In this document: positions 16,979-26,391 of the stretch, piece after piece | How the letters are laid out: each line of letters starts with the position of its first letter | How positions within the stretch are numbered: position 1 is the stretch's first letter | Made by a program: the position numbers and the translations under genes | Notes under the pieces: model-generated | What the model was told of the DNA's origin: nothing | The model's input: only the letters and a program-made list of their open reading frames with translations | Databases searched by the model: none | DNA from: Porphyromonas uenonis DSM 23387 = JCM 13868 | GTDB lineage: Bacteria; Bacteroidota; Bacteroidia; Bacteroidales; Porphyromonadaceae | Direction of reading: 5' to 3' | Assembly (NCBI RefSeq): GCF_000482365.1 | Contig: NZ_KI535308.1 | Coordinates: 12,343-76,342, forward strand | Length of the DNA stretch: 64,000 nt

Positions 16979-17779
16979 TTAGAGTAGGCGGATCGAGGTG
17001 ATCGCGTTTGAGGAGACCTCTGCCTGGACACCCTGTACGTTGCCACTACCCTTCAGAGCCATCGTACCGAAGGTGTTCTTTACCATACCCGTCTTGCGGT
17101 CGAGGACGATGTTGTTTATGCCATTGCCCTCTAAGACCAAGCCCTCTACAGTTGTCGTCGTCTTGCCATTGGCACGAAGCGTATAGTCTGTATCAGATAC
17201 AGCTACCAGTGTGACGACACCCTCATACTGCGTATCAGCATTCTCCCCTGTGAAGAGAGGACTATTGACCGTAAAGGACTCACCCGGTGCTATCGGCTCT
17301 GCGGGGTAAAATGAAGGAAACATCGACATAGAGATGACGCCCTTCTTGACTAGGTCATCCACAAGTTCTCCCTCAGGCTCACCTAGAGGCTTAAGCTTAG
17401 CGTCCATCCACTGAGTGACCTTCTGATTGACCATCTTACGTAGCTGGCTGGTTGCATCGTCCTTAGCGTCTGAGTCTGTATCCAGATTCATCTCTTGTCC
17501 CATAGAGCTGGTAGAGACTTGTATGCGATCAATATTGATCTCCATCAGGTAGTTACCATCCTTGACGTCTAGTACCTTATTGGTATAGTTGATGGTCTGG
17601 GCTTGCTTGATCTCCATCTGCTGACCCATCACAGAGATGGTCATAGGATAGTTGAGCGTCATCTGATAGGTGAAGGTCTGCCCCTTCTCCAGGTTCAGAC
17701 GCAGATCGTACTTCTCCTGTGCGAAGACGGAGGTCATCACACCAAGAAGGAGCAGGGTGGATAGAATAAACTTCTTCAT
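16979..17779 (-). CDS. DUF6263 family exported protein, copy B
   Basis: A middle paralogue of 266 residues with signal peptide MKKFILSTLLLLGVMTSVFA-Q. The mature part is closely similar to copies A and C over its whole length: YDLRLNLEKGQTFTYQMT near the start, VLDVKDGNYLMEINIDR (~70-86), VTLVAVSDTDYTLRANGKTT (~190-209) and a final region NNIVLDRKTGMVKNTFGTMA. Copy-specific changes cluster around residues 140-180. All three copies keep intact frames, which suggests continued use or a recent duplication. Function is unknown. Confidence 0.8.
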   Translation of the reverse strand: MKKFILSTLLLLGVMTSVFAQEKYDLRLNLEKGQTFTYQMTLNYPMTISVMGQQMEIKQAQTINYTNKVLDVKDGNYLMEINIDRIQVSTSSMGQEMNLDTDSDAKDDATSQLRKMVNQKVTQWMDAKLKPLGEPEGELVDDLVKKGVISMSMFPSFYPAEPIAPGESFTVNSPLFTGENADTQYEGVVTLVAVSDTDYTLRANGKTTTTVEGLVLEGNGINNIVLDRKTGMVKNTFGTMALKGSGNVQGVQAEVSSNAITSIRLL

Positions 17780-17808
17780 CGCGTATGAGTGTGGACTGTC
17801 TATGATTG

Positions 17809-17872
17809 CTTAACGTCGTGTACAGTATGCCCTAGACAAACCCTTCTTAGTATACGGCTAGTGGGCATTATA
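17809..17872 (-). pseudogene. Remnant of the ribBA 3' end between DUF6263 copies A and B
   Basis: On the minus strand from 17872 the sequence reads YNAH-stop-PYTKKG and then drifts out of frame. The DNA aligns clearly to ribBA 18718-18785 (shared blocks GTGGGCATT, CTTCTT, ATGCCC). It is the second duplication scar. Confidence 0.75.
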
Positions 17873-17880
17873 CGGCAGCG

Positions 17881-18687
17881 TTAGAGTAGGCGGATTGAGG
17901 TGATCGTATTTGAGGCGGCCTCTGCCTGGACACCCTGCACGTTGCCACTACCCTTGAGAGCCATCGTACCGAAGGTATTCTTGATCATACCCGTCTTGCG
18001 ATCGAGTACGATATTGTCTATGCCATTGCCCTCTATGACCAAGCCCTCAAAAGAAGCGGTCGTCTTACCATTAGCACGGAATGTATAGTCTGTGTCAGAT
18101 ACAGCTACCAGCGTGACGACACCCTCATACTTTGTACTAGCATCTTCACCAGAGAAGAGCGGACTATTGACCGTGAAGGACTCACCCTGTGCTATCGGCT
18201 CTGCAGGGAAGAATGCTGGAACCATCGCCATAGTGATGACGCCCTTCTTGACTAGGTCATCTACAGCCTCGCCCTCAGGCTCACCTAGGGGCTTAAGCTT
18301 AGCGTCCACCCACTGAGTAACCTTCTGATTGACCATCTTACGTAGCTGATTGGTCATCTCGTCCTTATCGTCTGAGTCTGTATCCACATTCATATTCATC
18401 GCCTCTCCCGTAGTACTTGAAGTTGCTTGGACACGATTGATGTTGATCTCCATCAGGTAGTTTCCATCCTTGACATCAAGCACTTTATAGGTATAGGTGA
18501 TAGTTTGGGTTTGTTTCATCTCCATCTGCTGACCCATCATAGAGATGGTCATAGGATTGTTGGCCGTCACCTGATAGGTGAAAGTCTGTCCCTTCTCTAG
18601 GTTCAGACGTAGATCATACTTCTCCTGAGCGAAGACCGAGGTCATCACACCGAGGAGTAGCAGGGTGGATAGGATGAGTTTCTTCAT
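17881..18687 (-). CDS. DUF6263 family exported protein, copy A (ancestral position)
   Basis: 268 residues with a signal peptide MKKLILSTLLLLGVMTSVFA-Q. This copy sits 30 bp downstream of the intact ribBA stop and is probably the parental gene, since the other two spacers carry pieces of ribBA. It has a two-residue insertion around MNMNVDTDSDDKDE compared with copies B and C. The family has no known activity that I can name. The beta-rich lipocalin-like pattern and signal peptide suggest a periplasmic or surface role. Confidence 0.8.
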   Translation of the reverse strand: MKKLILSTLLLLGVMTSVFAQEKYDLRLNLEKGQTFTYQVTANNPMTISMMGQQMEMKQTQTITYTYKVLDVKDGNYLMEININRVQATSSTTGEAMNMNVDTDSDDKDEMTNQLRKMVNQKVTQWVDAKLKPLGEPEGEAVDDLVKKGVITMAMVPAFFPAEPIAQGESFTVNSPLFSGEDASTKYEGVVTLVAVSDTDYTFRANGKTTASFEGLVIEGNGIDNIVLDRKTGMIKNTFGTMALKGSGNVQGVQAEAASNTITSIRLL

Positions 18688-18717
18688 AGTTCTGTTGTGG
18701 CTTGATTGTTACGTTGT

Positions 18718-19938
18718 TTACTTGACGTTGTGCAGATCATGCCCCATACGCACCTTCTTGGTATGCAGATAGTGGGCATTGTACTGATTAGGCTTGATCT
18801 CTAGGGGAACGGTCTCCACGACCTTCAGCCCGTAAGCCTCGAGACCGACGCGCTTGACCGGATTATTGGTCATCAGGCGCATCTCGGTCACGCCAATAGC
18901 ACGAAGTATCTGAGCACCGACACCATAGTCACGCTCGTCAACCTTGTGCCCGAGGTGTAGATTAGCATCGACCGTGTCGAGCCCCTCGTCTTGGAGCTTG
19001 TATGCCTTGATCTTGTCCATCAGACCGATGCCACGACCCTCTTGGTTGAGGTAAACGATGACACCAGCACCCTCCTGCTCGATAGTCTCCATAGCTTTGT
19101 GCAGTTGCTCTCCGCACTCGCAGCGCAGACTACCGAAGATATCTCCCGTAGCGCAACTACTGTGCATACGTACGAGGGTGGGCTTAGTGGTTGAAATGTC
19201 ACCCTTGATGAGGGCAATGTGCTCTAATCCGTTGCTCTTCTGGCGAAATGGTATGATGTCAAACATGCCCCACTCTGTCGGGAGCTTGGCTCTCACGCCC
19301 TCCTCAACAATGCAGTCCGTCTTGAGGCGGTAAGCGATGAGATCCTCGATGGAGATGATCTTCATATTCCACTGCTTAGCAATCTCCACGAGCTGAGGAA
19401 GACGAGCCATCGTACCATCCTCGTTGATGATCTCAATGAGTGCGCCTACAGGCTGGAGACCAGCGAGACGCGCTAGGTCAATAGCCGCCTCTGTGTGGCC
19501 AGCACGACGTAGCACACCACGATTGCGCGCACGCAGCGGGTTGACGTGACCTGGACGAGCTAGGTCTGTGGGCTTGGTATTGGGATCTGCTAGCGCCTTG
19601 ATGGTCATGGCACGATCATACATCGAGACACCCGTCGTACAGCCGTGACCGATGAGGTCGACCGTCACGGTAAAGGGGGTCTCGTGTAGCGATGTATTCT
19701 CATGCACCTGCATATTGAGTTCGAGCTGGGCTGCACGGTCCTCGGTGATAGGTGTGCAGAGGACACCCCGCCCGTAGCGCATCATAAAGTTGACCTTCTC
19801 GGGCGTTATCAGTTCGGCAGCCGTGATGAAGTCGCCTTCGTTCTCACGATCCTCGTCATCGACAACGATGACAAACTTGCCCACTTTGAAATCTTCGATA
19901 GCCTCCTCGATGGAGTTTAGTTTGAAGTCTTGGTTCAT
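18718..19938 (-). CDS. ribBA: Bifunctional 3,4-dihydroxy-2-butanone-4-phosphate synthase / GTP cyclohydrolase II
   Basis: RibBA supplies both entry steps of riboflavin synthesis. The N-terminal RibB domain (~1-200) shows [14 protein letters not shown] (~25-38), [22 protein letters not shown] (~88-109, shown as two motifs) and GHVNPLRAR (~129-137). The C-terminal RibA domain (~205-395) shows [18 protein letters not shown] (zinc cysteines, ~258-275) and [11 protein letters not shown] (~293-303). The length (406) is typical of the fused enzyme. Its last ~60 bp served as one boundary of the DUF6263 tandem duplication downstream. Confidence 0.97.
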   Translation of the reverse strand: MNQDFKLNSIEEAIEDFKVGKFVIVVDDEDRENEGDFITAAELITPEKVNFMMRYGRGVLCTPITEDRAAQLELNMQVHENTSLHETPFTVTVDLIGHGCTTGVSMYDRAMTIKALADPNTKPTDLARPGHVNPLRARNRGVLRRAGHTEAAIDLARLAGLQPVGALIEIINEDGTMARLPQLVEIAKQWNMKIISIEDLIAYRLKTDCIVEEGVRAKLPTEWGMFDIIPFRQKSNGLEHIALIKGDISTTKPTLVRMHSSCATGDIFGSLRCECGEQLHKAMETIEQEGAGVIVYLNQEGRGIGLMDKIKAYKLQDEGLDTVDANLHLGHKVDERDYGVGAQILRAIGVTEMRLMTNNPVKRVGLEAYGLKVVETVPLEIKPNQYNAHYLHTKKVRMGHDLHNVK

Positions 19939-19968
19939 ATTCTAGGAATACTATATATAAGGAGCAGA

Positions 19969-22020
19969 TCACTCTGTCTGTAACTCGATCTGCTTGACAA
20001 TATGGTTCAGTATAGGAGGCATCTGCCTCAGTTGCCTCTCGTTGCGCCGTAGAGCGATGGCTAAGTATAGCATCACAGGCAGGGAGACTGGTAGCAAAGG
20101 TATACAAATCCAGACATATAGCTTGCGCTGCCAGAGGCTACTTGCCAATGTTTTCCCTAGGAGAGGGATGTTGATGAGCTGTGCGAAGACATACTTGTCG
20201 GGATAGTTGTGGAGCGTCTCGACTGTCTCCTCTAGCTGCTCGTAAAGCTGCTGATACGCTGTGGCAAAGTCGGGCAGGCAGTCCAGTCTTAGCCCCTTAC
20301 TCTGGGCATAAGTCATACCGAGCAGTGCGTCCATCTGACTTTGTAGCTGCCCTATCTCACGTAGCACCTCCTCAGAGGTGGCGGGCTGCATGATAATCTC
20401 CTTGTACTCCAGCTGTCTAGCGTAGTTCGGGTGGAAGAAGCGACGGAAGAAGACCACGTAGGCATCGGCATTGAGCGTAGCTGAGTCTCGCGAAGCCTTG
20501 TAGGTGAGGAAAGCTCCCAGCGGTAGGATCACGGCACTCGATAGCCACATACCCGCCCAGACAGGGATCTGTCCGCTATTGATCATCTTGAGCCCGAAGG
20601 TATCGATGACGTAGTAGATAATGAAGATCAGCACCGCTAAGACCATCGGCGTACCCACGCCTCCCTTGCGTACGATGGCTCCTAGCGGAGCGCCCACAAA
20701 GAAGAAGAGCAGACAAGCCACCGGGAAGGTAAACTTGCGGTGCATCTCCTGCGCATTGACACGGTAGTCCGAGGCGGCATCGTCATAGTAAGTGTCGGCT
20801 ATCTGCACCGACGAGGAGAGGTTGTCGAGCCACTCTAGGGCTTGCTTGTAGCCCATCAACTTATTCTGGTCGGAGGCTCTATCCATTAGCGTATCCAGCG
20901 TGTAGTGCGTTGGCGCAGCGTCGCTATACCCTGACACCAGCAGCTCGTCGTGGTCTAGTCGACGTGCGGAGACAATCGCAAAGGGAAGATGCGAGAGTTG
21001 ATCCTGCTTTAGCCAAGCAGCAGCTTGCAGATTAGCGCCTGGCATCATCGTGCCTAGATCTGCTTGTCCAGGTGGCTGAAGCTTGCTATGTATATCAAAG
21101 AGTACGTCGCTCCCCACCTGACGCCCCACACTATCGGTCGCCATGCGGGTACTATCGCTGTAGTTAATGAGCTCTCGAAGGTTCTTGCCGACGAACTGAG
21201 ACTTGAGGTAGTCATCGCCCATCATCTCAAAGTTGGCATCAAAGGGGATGAAGATCACCTTTTCCGTAAAGTGCTCCTTAATGTAGGAGGCGGGACGCTC
21301 ATCCGAAGCTTGGCTGCCGGGGATCAGCGTCGTCTGACTACTGAGCTGCTCGAAGCTCTCACCACTTCGGAGCGACATAATAAGGTAGAGCTTGCTGTCG
21401 TCCATCAGCAGGCGTCCCGTATCGGCCAGGATGATACGCGGTGCACGCTGCTCCGAGAGGTCATAGATCATCACATTGTATAGCGTGCTCGTTGCCACAT
21501 CTTTGTCCCCTACGTAGATACTGTAGCCATCGATACCGTTGAAGAAGATCCCCTTCGGTAGCTCTAGCTCTGGACGCGCATAGCGTGCCGAGAAGAGTAT
21601 CTGATAAACTCGCACACTAGCCTTCTGCACGCCCCTATCTAGATAGACGAAGAGCCCCAGAGCGATGCAGGTCACGAGGATCACCAGTGGCTTCATGATC
21701 TTGCTCAGAGGCACTCCCGCCGACTTCATCGCGAGGAGCTCCAGTCGCTCGCCTAGATTGCCGAAGGTCATCAGCGATGCCAGCAAGACTCCCAGCGGGA
21801 CGGCCGTAGGCAAGACATAGAGCCCTGCGTAGAAGATCACCTCCAGTAGCACCCCCACATCCATACCCTTGCCGACCAAGTCGTCAATATGCTGCCAGAG
21901 GAACTGCATCAAGACGACAAACCAACAGATCAAGATGGTCATCAGTAGGAGAGGCAAGAAAGACCTCACCATAAAGATGTACATGATCTTCGGTCGCAGA
22001 CGCATACCTCTTACTTGCAT
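19969..22020 (-). CDS. LptF/LptG-family permease (YjgP/YjgQ), long Bacteroidota form
   Basis: The family forms the inner-membrane part of the LptB2FG lipopolysaccharide extractor. N-terminal helices lie at about residues 15-40, 62-85 and 105-125, with family signatures in LPTAVPLGVLLASLMTFGNLGERLELLAMKSAG (pieces around 70-100). A periplasmic domain follows, then helices at about 425-520, with FPVACLLFFFVGAPLGAIV (~430-448). At 683 residues it is nearly twice the E. coli length, with an extra C-terminal region (~525-683) that contains another membrane helix pair near 630-655. Whether it acts as LptF or LptG cannot be decided here. Confidence 0.88.
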   Translation of the reverse strand: MQVRGMRLRPKIMYIFMVRSFLPLLLMTILICWFVVLMQFLWQHIDDLVGKGMDVGVLLEVIFYAGLYVLPTAVPLGVLLASLMTFGNLGERLELLAMKSAGVPLSKIMKPLVILVTCIALGLFVYLDRGVQKASVRVYQILFSARYARPELELPKGIFFNGIDGYSIYVGDKDVATSTLYNVMIYDLSEQRAPRIILADTGRLLMDDSKLYLIMSLRSGESFEQLSSQTTLIPGSQASDERPASYIKEHFTEKVIFIPFDANFEMMGDDYLKSQFVGKNLRELINYSDSTRMATDSVGRQVGSDVLFDIHSKLQPPGQADLGTMMPGANLQAAAWLKQDQLSHLPFAIVSARRLDHDELLVSGYSDAAPTHYTLDTLMDRASDQNKLMGYKQALEWLDNLSSSVQIADTYYDDAASDYRVNAQEMHRKFTFPVACLLFFFVGAPLGAIVRKGGVGTPMVLAVLIFIIYYVIDTFGLKMINSGQIPVWAGMWLSSAVILPLGAFLTYKASRDSATLNADAYVVFFRRFFHPNYARQLEYKEIIMQPATSEEVLREIGQLQSQMDALLGMTYAQSKGLRLDCLPDFATAYQQLYEQLEETVETLHNYPDKYVFAQLINIPLLGKTLASSLWQRKLYVWICIPLLPVSLPVMLYLAIALRRNERQLRQMPPILNHIVKQIELQTE

Positions 22021-22047
22021 GATCGTAGGATTAGGTAGCTGTAAGCT

Positions 22048-23091
22048 TTACTTTAGGAGCTTGCCCTCGCCCTTCAGGTCTGTAAAGAGTCTGTCTAGCA
22101 CAGCATTGATAAAGGAGGCACTCTTAGCGTTGTCATACACCTTAGCCAGTTCGATGTACTCATTGATCGTCACGACAAGCGCTATATCAGGGCAACTAAG
22201 CGCCTCCGCGACAGCCATCTCCATCAGGATCATATCGACCAGCGCCACACGATCCTGCTCCCAGTTATCTAGTCGTGGCGTCAGCATGGCGTCATACTCC
22301 TCACGATGTAGGAGCGTCTCCGAGAGTAGCTGATGCGCATAGAGACGATCCCGATCACTGTGAAACATCGGTAGCAGGTCGCCTGGGAGCTCTAAACCAT
22401 CCTTAGCACCACGGCGCAAGGTCTTCAGCGCAAAGTCTTGTATCGTCACCACAGGCTGATTGGTGAAGGGGATAACACGATAATCGTCCGATCCCTTGAG
22501 ACGCTCTACCGTTGCCTCCACCTGATCCACAGTAGGCATCTCCTCGACCTCTAGGCGCTCGCAGATAGCGGTCGCATCGGCCCAGTAGAAGGAGTTTGCT
22601 GCGAGATGCTCATTGAGCTCCGCTGTGCGAAAGAGTTGCTTGAGTAGATTACCCCAATAGTCACATTGCTCCTGCATAGAGAGCGTGGAGACATCCTCAG
22701 GTAGAGCGCTGTAGGAGGGGTCTGTCTCAACCATATTGTAGAGCGTACGGAGCAACTGCTCGTCCTGCTCCCAGCGCCTCTGCATCTCGTCTAGCGGATT
22801 CTGTATCTCCGTGCAGCGAGCTATCTCCTTGACGAGGGTCATATCCGAGAGCCTACGAGGAGTCACCTCGTCCGATGACTTGAGGAAGCGCCGCTCACGT
22901 ATCTCCAAGAGCTCCCTCTGATAGGCTGCAAGCGCACGTATCAGATCTAGTAAATAGTAGTAGAGGTAGTAGGTGTGACGTAGGGAGGTCGTGAGCGACT
23001 GGTCCGCTAGAGCCACATCTAGACGACCGCTAGAGATAGACTGGTAAAGTTGCTGGAAGACGCGGATGCGTACGATAGACCGATTGATCAT
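22048..23091 (-). CDS. nusB: Transcription antitermination factor NusB, long form
   Basis: NusB binds boxA RNA with NusE (S10) in rRNA antitermination. The NusB fold occupies roughly residues 200-340: LHREEYDAMLTPRLDNWEQDRVALVDMILMEMAV (in parts), then TINEYIELAKVYDNAKSASF (a close match to the conserved 'NE..elak.f....s..fvNgvLd' end) and INAVLDRLF. The extended N-terminal half (347 residues versus ~140 in E. coli) is usual for Bacteroidota. It lies 27 bp upstream of the LptF/G permease. Confidence 0.92.
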   Translation of the reverse strand: MINRSIVRIRVFQQLYQSISSGRLDVALADQSLTTSLRHTYYLYYYLLDLIRALAAYQRELLEIRERRFLKSSDEVTPRRLSDMTLVKEIARCTEIQNPLDEMQRRWEQDEQLLRTLYNMVETDPSYSALPEDVSTLSMQEQCDYWGNLLKQLFRTAELNEHLAANSFYWADATAICERLEVEEMPTVDQVEATVERLKGSDDYRVIPFTNQPVVTIQDFALKTLRRGAKDGLELPGDLLPMFHSDRDRLYAHQLLSETLLHREEYDAMLTPRLDNWEQDRVALVDMILMEMAVAEALSCPDIALVVTINEYIELAKVYDNAKSASFINAVLDRLFTDLKGEGKLLK

Positions 23092-23326
23092 ATCACTCTA
23101 TGGAATAGATGAATATACTAGGAGCAAATGGTTACGAGGAGGGCACTACCCTACTCTGTGTGCGGCCTACGATGGACAAAGTCAAGGCCTCCGCCCTGCT
23201 GACCACCCTAGATCCGCCACAAAGGTACAAAAAAGGTATCGGAGACGGTCATCCATGCTCCTTGCGACCAGCGCTTTCCCTAGTAATCGGATGGAACTCG
23301 GGCTAGCAAAGGATTTTCATACGGGT

Positions 23327-23420
23327 GAAACTCCAGTTTCATACGGAGGAAACTCCAGTTTCATACGGAAGAAACTCCAGTTTCATACGGAGGAAACTCC
23401 AGTTTCATACGGAGGAAACT
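23327..23420. repeat. 22-bp-period palindrome array 3
   Basis: GAAACTCCAGTTTC starts at 23327, 23349, 23371 and 23393, exactly 22 bp apart, with a half unit at 23415. The linker is ATACGGAG (ATACGGAA once), so the unit can also be read as GTTTCATACGGAGGAAAC, parallel to array 1. The 23092-23528 spacer holds this array and no supported gene. Frames reading through it encode the repeat itself. Confidence 0.9.
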
Positions 23421-23528
23421 CTTATCGATCCTGTGGGTAGGGGGCAAAAGGTCAATGGGTTGAGCGAAAAGCGCTACCTTCGTGCAGTGAAAGCGTCACG
23501 AGGCTGTAGACTCTTCTCACACGAACGA

Positions 23529-24380
23529 ATGAAACTTCGCCCAATGCCCATAACGACCGCCACACTAGTACATAACTTTCTGTTTCCACCGAGACATCTC
23601 TCTACCGATGCGCTCGCCGAGGCGGTGCAGGGTAAGACGATCCTCATCACGGGGGCTTCGTACGGTATCGGGGAGGCTCTAGCGCATCGTCTCGCTGAGA
23701 CTGGTGCACACTTGATTCTTGTGGCACGTACGGCTGAGCGACTGAAGGCTCTAGCAGATGACCTGACGACGACGGCAGCCTCTGTGCGGTGGCGGAGCGT
23801 GGATCTGAGAGTTGAAGAAGAGGTCGCAGATCTGATCGCATGGGTACGAGGGAACTATTCACAGCTAGATGCGCTAATACTCAATGCGGGGAAGTCGATA
23901 CACCGTGCCTTCTACGACTCACTAGATAGGTATCACGATGTGACTAGAACGATCACAACGAACTACACCAGCTCCGCACAACTCATCATGGGTCTGGCCA
24001 CGCTCTTACCCCATGGTAGCGGTCAGATCATCGCTTCTAATGCGGCTAGCACCTTGATGCCTCCAGCTCCAGGGTGGTCTGCTTATCAAGCCTCCAAGAG
24101 CGCTTTAGACAGCTATCTACGAGCTATTCGTCCAGAGCTACGACAGAGAGGGGTCGTGGTATCACTGCTTTACCTGCCCCTAGTACGCACGCGGATGATC
24201 GCACCGACTGAGATGTACCGCTCTGCGCCAGCACTCACGCCCGAAGAGGCGGCCGAGCGTATAGCTAGCCTACTCTGTAGTCGACAAGCTAGCTTTATCC
24301 CGTGGTGGGTACGGTTAGCTCGTCCGTTTATGCCTCTCTTGCGTCCAGTTGTTCAGTCTATTGCTATGCGTCATCTATGA
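23529..24380 (+). CDS. Short-chain dehydrogenase/reductase (SDR)
   Basis: A classical NAD(P)-dependent SDR of 283 residues. The cofactor motif TGASYGIG is at about residues 36-43, NAG at ~114-116, a catalytic Ser in SNAASTLMP (~160-168), and the YxxxK pair in YQASK (~176-180). The C-terminal end is hydrophobic (PFMPLLRPVVQSIAM). ATG codons at 23529 and 23544 are both possible; an upstream in-frame extension would translate the repeat array and is rejected. The stop overlaps the start of the AMP-ligase gene (ATGA at 24377-24380), so the two are translationally coupled. The substrate is unknown; the neighbour suggests an acyl or aryl acid. Confidence 0.85.
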   Translation: MKLRPMPITTATLVHNFLFPPRHLSTDALAEAVQGKTILITGASYGIGEALAHRLAETGAHLILVARTAERLKALADDLTTTAASVRWRSVDLRVEEEVADLIAWVRGNYSQLDALILNAGKSIHRAFYDSLDRYHDVTRTITTNYTSSAQLIMGLATLLPHGSGQIIASNAASTLMPPAPGWSAYQASKSALDSYLRAIRPELRQRGVVVSLLYLPLVRTRMIAPTEMYRSAPALTPEEAAERIASLLCSRQASFIPWWVRLARPFMPLLRPVVQSIAMRHL

Positions 24381-25918
24381 GTCGAAGCTTACTGCACAAA
24401 CTATATCGCCTGCACCTGCTCTCACCGAGCGGGATCGCGCGCTTGCTCCATGCGCTATGGCGTGAGGGCGTCAACCTGATGGCAGTGACTCGCTTTGCCG
24501 CACACTACTATCCCTCTATGCTAGCTGTCGCTGATGAGAGGCAAAGCTACACTTACCAGAAGCTTCATGTCAAAGCTAGAGCTTGGGCTGGAGTCCTCTA
24601 CGAGCGAGGTTGGCGACGAGGCATGCGCTGCGCACTGCTAGGACGCAACTCGTCAGAGATGGTGATCGCCTCTCTAGCTCTCTCTCGTCTCGGGGTACAC
24701 ATATATTATATGAGTACTGATCTAAGCAAAGAACAGGTAAAGCAACTGTGTCAAGAGCGACAGATAGAGACGGCTCTCGTGCAGGAGGAGTATGCCGACC
24801 GAATGCCTAGCGAGCTAGCTGTCAAGCTACTGGAAGACTTGAGCGAGAGCGATGAAAGTCTCTGTAAAGGGCGCATCCCGAAAGGTCGCGGAGGACGTAT
24901 CATCGTCCTAACAGGTGGCTCCTCGGGTCACTACAAGGTGGCTGCACGTAAGCCTAGTGTGACCGCTTTCCTGCATCCTTTCTTTGCCTTGCTCAGAGAG
25001 ATCCGACTAGATGAGTGTCGATCGGTTTACATCGCCCCACCACTGTACCACGGCTTTGGCTTAGCTTCGCTGATTGTAGCTCTGGTGATGGGGCGGAGCG
25101 TTTATCTAAGCAAACGCTTCGACCCTCAGTCTGCTACACGACTACTCTCGGAGCACTCCATCGAAGTACTCATAGCAGTACCACTGATGCTACGACGACT
25201 GATCAACGAGTCGCCAAGCGAAATACAATCGTTACAACGTATCCTCTCGGGTGGGGCTCCGCTCGATGCACCACTAGTGAGAGCTGTAGAGCAGCATTGG
25301 GGAGCTGTGCTCTACAATCTATATGGTACGAGCGAGGCTGGCTTCTTTATACTGGCGACGCCTGAGATCCTGCACGAAGCACCCCTAGCGCTGGGCAAGC
25401 CTATACGTGGTGTGCGATGCAAGATCGTCAGACCTGATAGCCAAGGGGTAGGTGTGCTAGCCGTCCGTAGTGGCTGGGCTATGGACGACCGCAAGGGTAA
25501 CTGGCAGGAGACTGGCGATCTAGCATGGATGGACGAGAGCGGAGTGCTCTTCCTGCGAGGACGAGCCGACTCAATGATTCTGTCGGGTGGCGAAAATGCT
25601 TACCCAGAGGTACTCCGCGAAGCTTTAGCAGCCCTTGATGCGGTGAAGGATGTGGCTGTGATAGCCTATCCAGATCTAGAGTTTGGTGCACGGCTGGCAG
25701 CATTCGTTGTACTAAAGGAGGGTTATAGCTCTACCTCAGAGGAGGAGGATCTACGGCTTCTACTCTCAGCAAAGCTTCCTCGCTACCAAATGCCTGGAAG
25801 GATCATACGCTTAGCAGTGCTGCCACGACTGGAGAATGGTAAGGTGGCAGAGGGTACACTCAGAGAGATGATGGAGATAACAGCACAAGCAGAGGAGCGT
25901 TATGAAGGTCGTGCGTAG
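24377..25918 (+). CDS. AMP-dependent acyl/aryl acid ligase (ANL superfamily)
   Basis: This family activates a carboxylic acid with ATP, usually for transfer to CoA or a carrier protein. Core motifs: LTGGSSGHYK (A3 P-loop, ~178-187), APPLYHGFGLASL (~219-231), LYNLYGTSEAGFF (A5, ~313-325), TGDLAW (A7, ~377-382), GRADSMILSGGENAYPEV (A8, ~391-408) and LENGKV (A10 lysine, ~489-494). The length is 513. The start at 24377 overlaps the SDR stop, and the frame upstream is the SDR in another frame. No carrier protein is visible beside it, so the final acceptor is unknown. Confidence 0.87.
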   Translation: MSRSLLHKLYRLHLLSPSGIARLLHALWREGVNLMAVTRFAAHYYPSMLAVADERQSYTYQKLHVKARAWAGVLYERGWRRGMRCALLGRNSSEMVIASLALSRLGVHIYYMSTDLSKEQVKQLCQERQIETALVQEEYADRMPSELAVKLLEDLSESDESLCKGRIPKGRGGRIIVLTGGSSGHYKVAARKPSVTAFLHPFFALLREIRLDECRSVYIAPPLYHGFGLASLIVALVMGRSVYLSKRFDPQSATRLLSEHSIEVLIAVPLMLRRLINESPSEIQSLQRILSGGAPLDAPLVRAVEQHWGAVLYNLYGTSEAGFFILATPEILHEAPLALGKPIRGVRCKIVRPDSQGVGVLAVRSGWAMDDRKGNWQETGDLAWMDESGVLFLRGRADSMILSGGENAYPEVLREALAALDAVKDVAVIAYPDLEFGARLAAFVVLKEGYSSTSEEEDLRLLLSAKLPRYQMPGRIIRLAVLPRLENGKVAEGTLREMMEITAQAEERYEGRA

Positions 25919-26255
25919 TAGGTGGATCCCCTTTAGGGGCTTCACAGCGATCAATCTCTTCGGGGTCATCTTCGTTCGCAAAGATCTCCCCGAGGAGTAC
26001 CTGACGAATACGCGTTGGCTGGAGACCATCGTGCGTCATGAGCGTATCCACACCCGTCAGATGCTGGAGCTACTGGTGCTTCCTTTTTACCTCCTATATA
26101 TAATGGAGTGGCTGGTGCGTCTCGCTATCTGTCGCAATGCCGATCGAGCCTACCGCTCTATCTCGTTCGAGCAGGAGGCTTACGACCACCAGGACGACCC
26201 GACGTACGGCCAGCGGAGGAGGCCTTATGCCTTCCTACGGTACTGGCGGTCCTAA
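25902..26255 (+). CDS. Small membrane-associated protein with HExxH motif
   Basis: A conserved-looking protein of 117 residues that overlaps the ligase gene by 17 bp. It carries RHERIHTRQMLELL (HExxH at ~46-50), a hydrophobic segment LLVLPFYLLYIMEWLVRL (~57-74) and ISFEQEAYDH (~86-95), where a Glu could be the third metal ligand, as in M56/M48-like zinc peptidases. It is too short to be a normal peptidase of those families. A zinc-binding role is inference; I know no named function. Confidence 0.6.
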   Translation: MKVVRSRWIPFRGFTAINLFGVIFVRKDLPEEYLTNTRWLETIVRHERIHTRQMLELLVLPFYLLYIMEWLVRLAICRNADRAYRSISFEQEAYDHQDDPTYGQRRRPYAFLRYWRS

Positions 26256-26267
26256 ATTCTTTTTTCG

Positions 26268-26275
26268 TACCTTTG
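26268..26275 (+). promoter_or_regulatory. -7 promoter element of tRNA-Leu
   Basis: TACCTTTG lies 25 bp before the mature tRNA, with a T-rich stretch (TTCTTTTTT) just upstream. It fits the Bacteroidota -7 consensus. Confidence 0.6.
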
Positions 26276-26299
26276 CAACCGTCTAGCGAGAGAAGCATC

Positions 26300-26383
26300 G
26301 CCCAGATGGCGGAATTGGTAGACGCGTCGGTCTCAAACACCGATGGGGTTAAACCTGTGCCGGTTCGATCCCGGCTCTGGGCA
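26300..26383 (+). tRNA. tRNA-Leu (anticodon CAA)
   Basis: An 84-nt tRNA with a long variable arm. The acceptor stem is GCCCAGA (26300-26306) with TCTGGGC (26376-26382), discriminator A at 26383. The D-arm holds GGTAGACGC. The anticodon stem TCGGT/ACCGA encloses the loop CTCAAAC, giving anticodon CAA, which reads UUG. The T-arm holds GGTTCGATCC. CCA is not encoded (ACAAA follows). A strong hairpin terminator begins 9 bp downstream. Confidence 0.97.
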
Positions 26384-26391
26384 CAAAAATA

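Noticed and set aside
21064-21483. 139-residue plus-strand gene inside the LptF/G gene
   Set aside because: It is antisense to a conserved permease gene with no independent support.
23109-23528. Coding sequence or N-terminal extension of the SDR through array 3
   Set aside because: The translation simply repeats the array (LQFHTEET-like units). The SDR fold begins after the ATG at 23529 or 23544.
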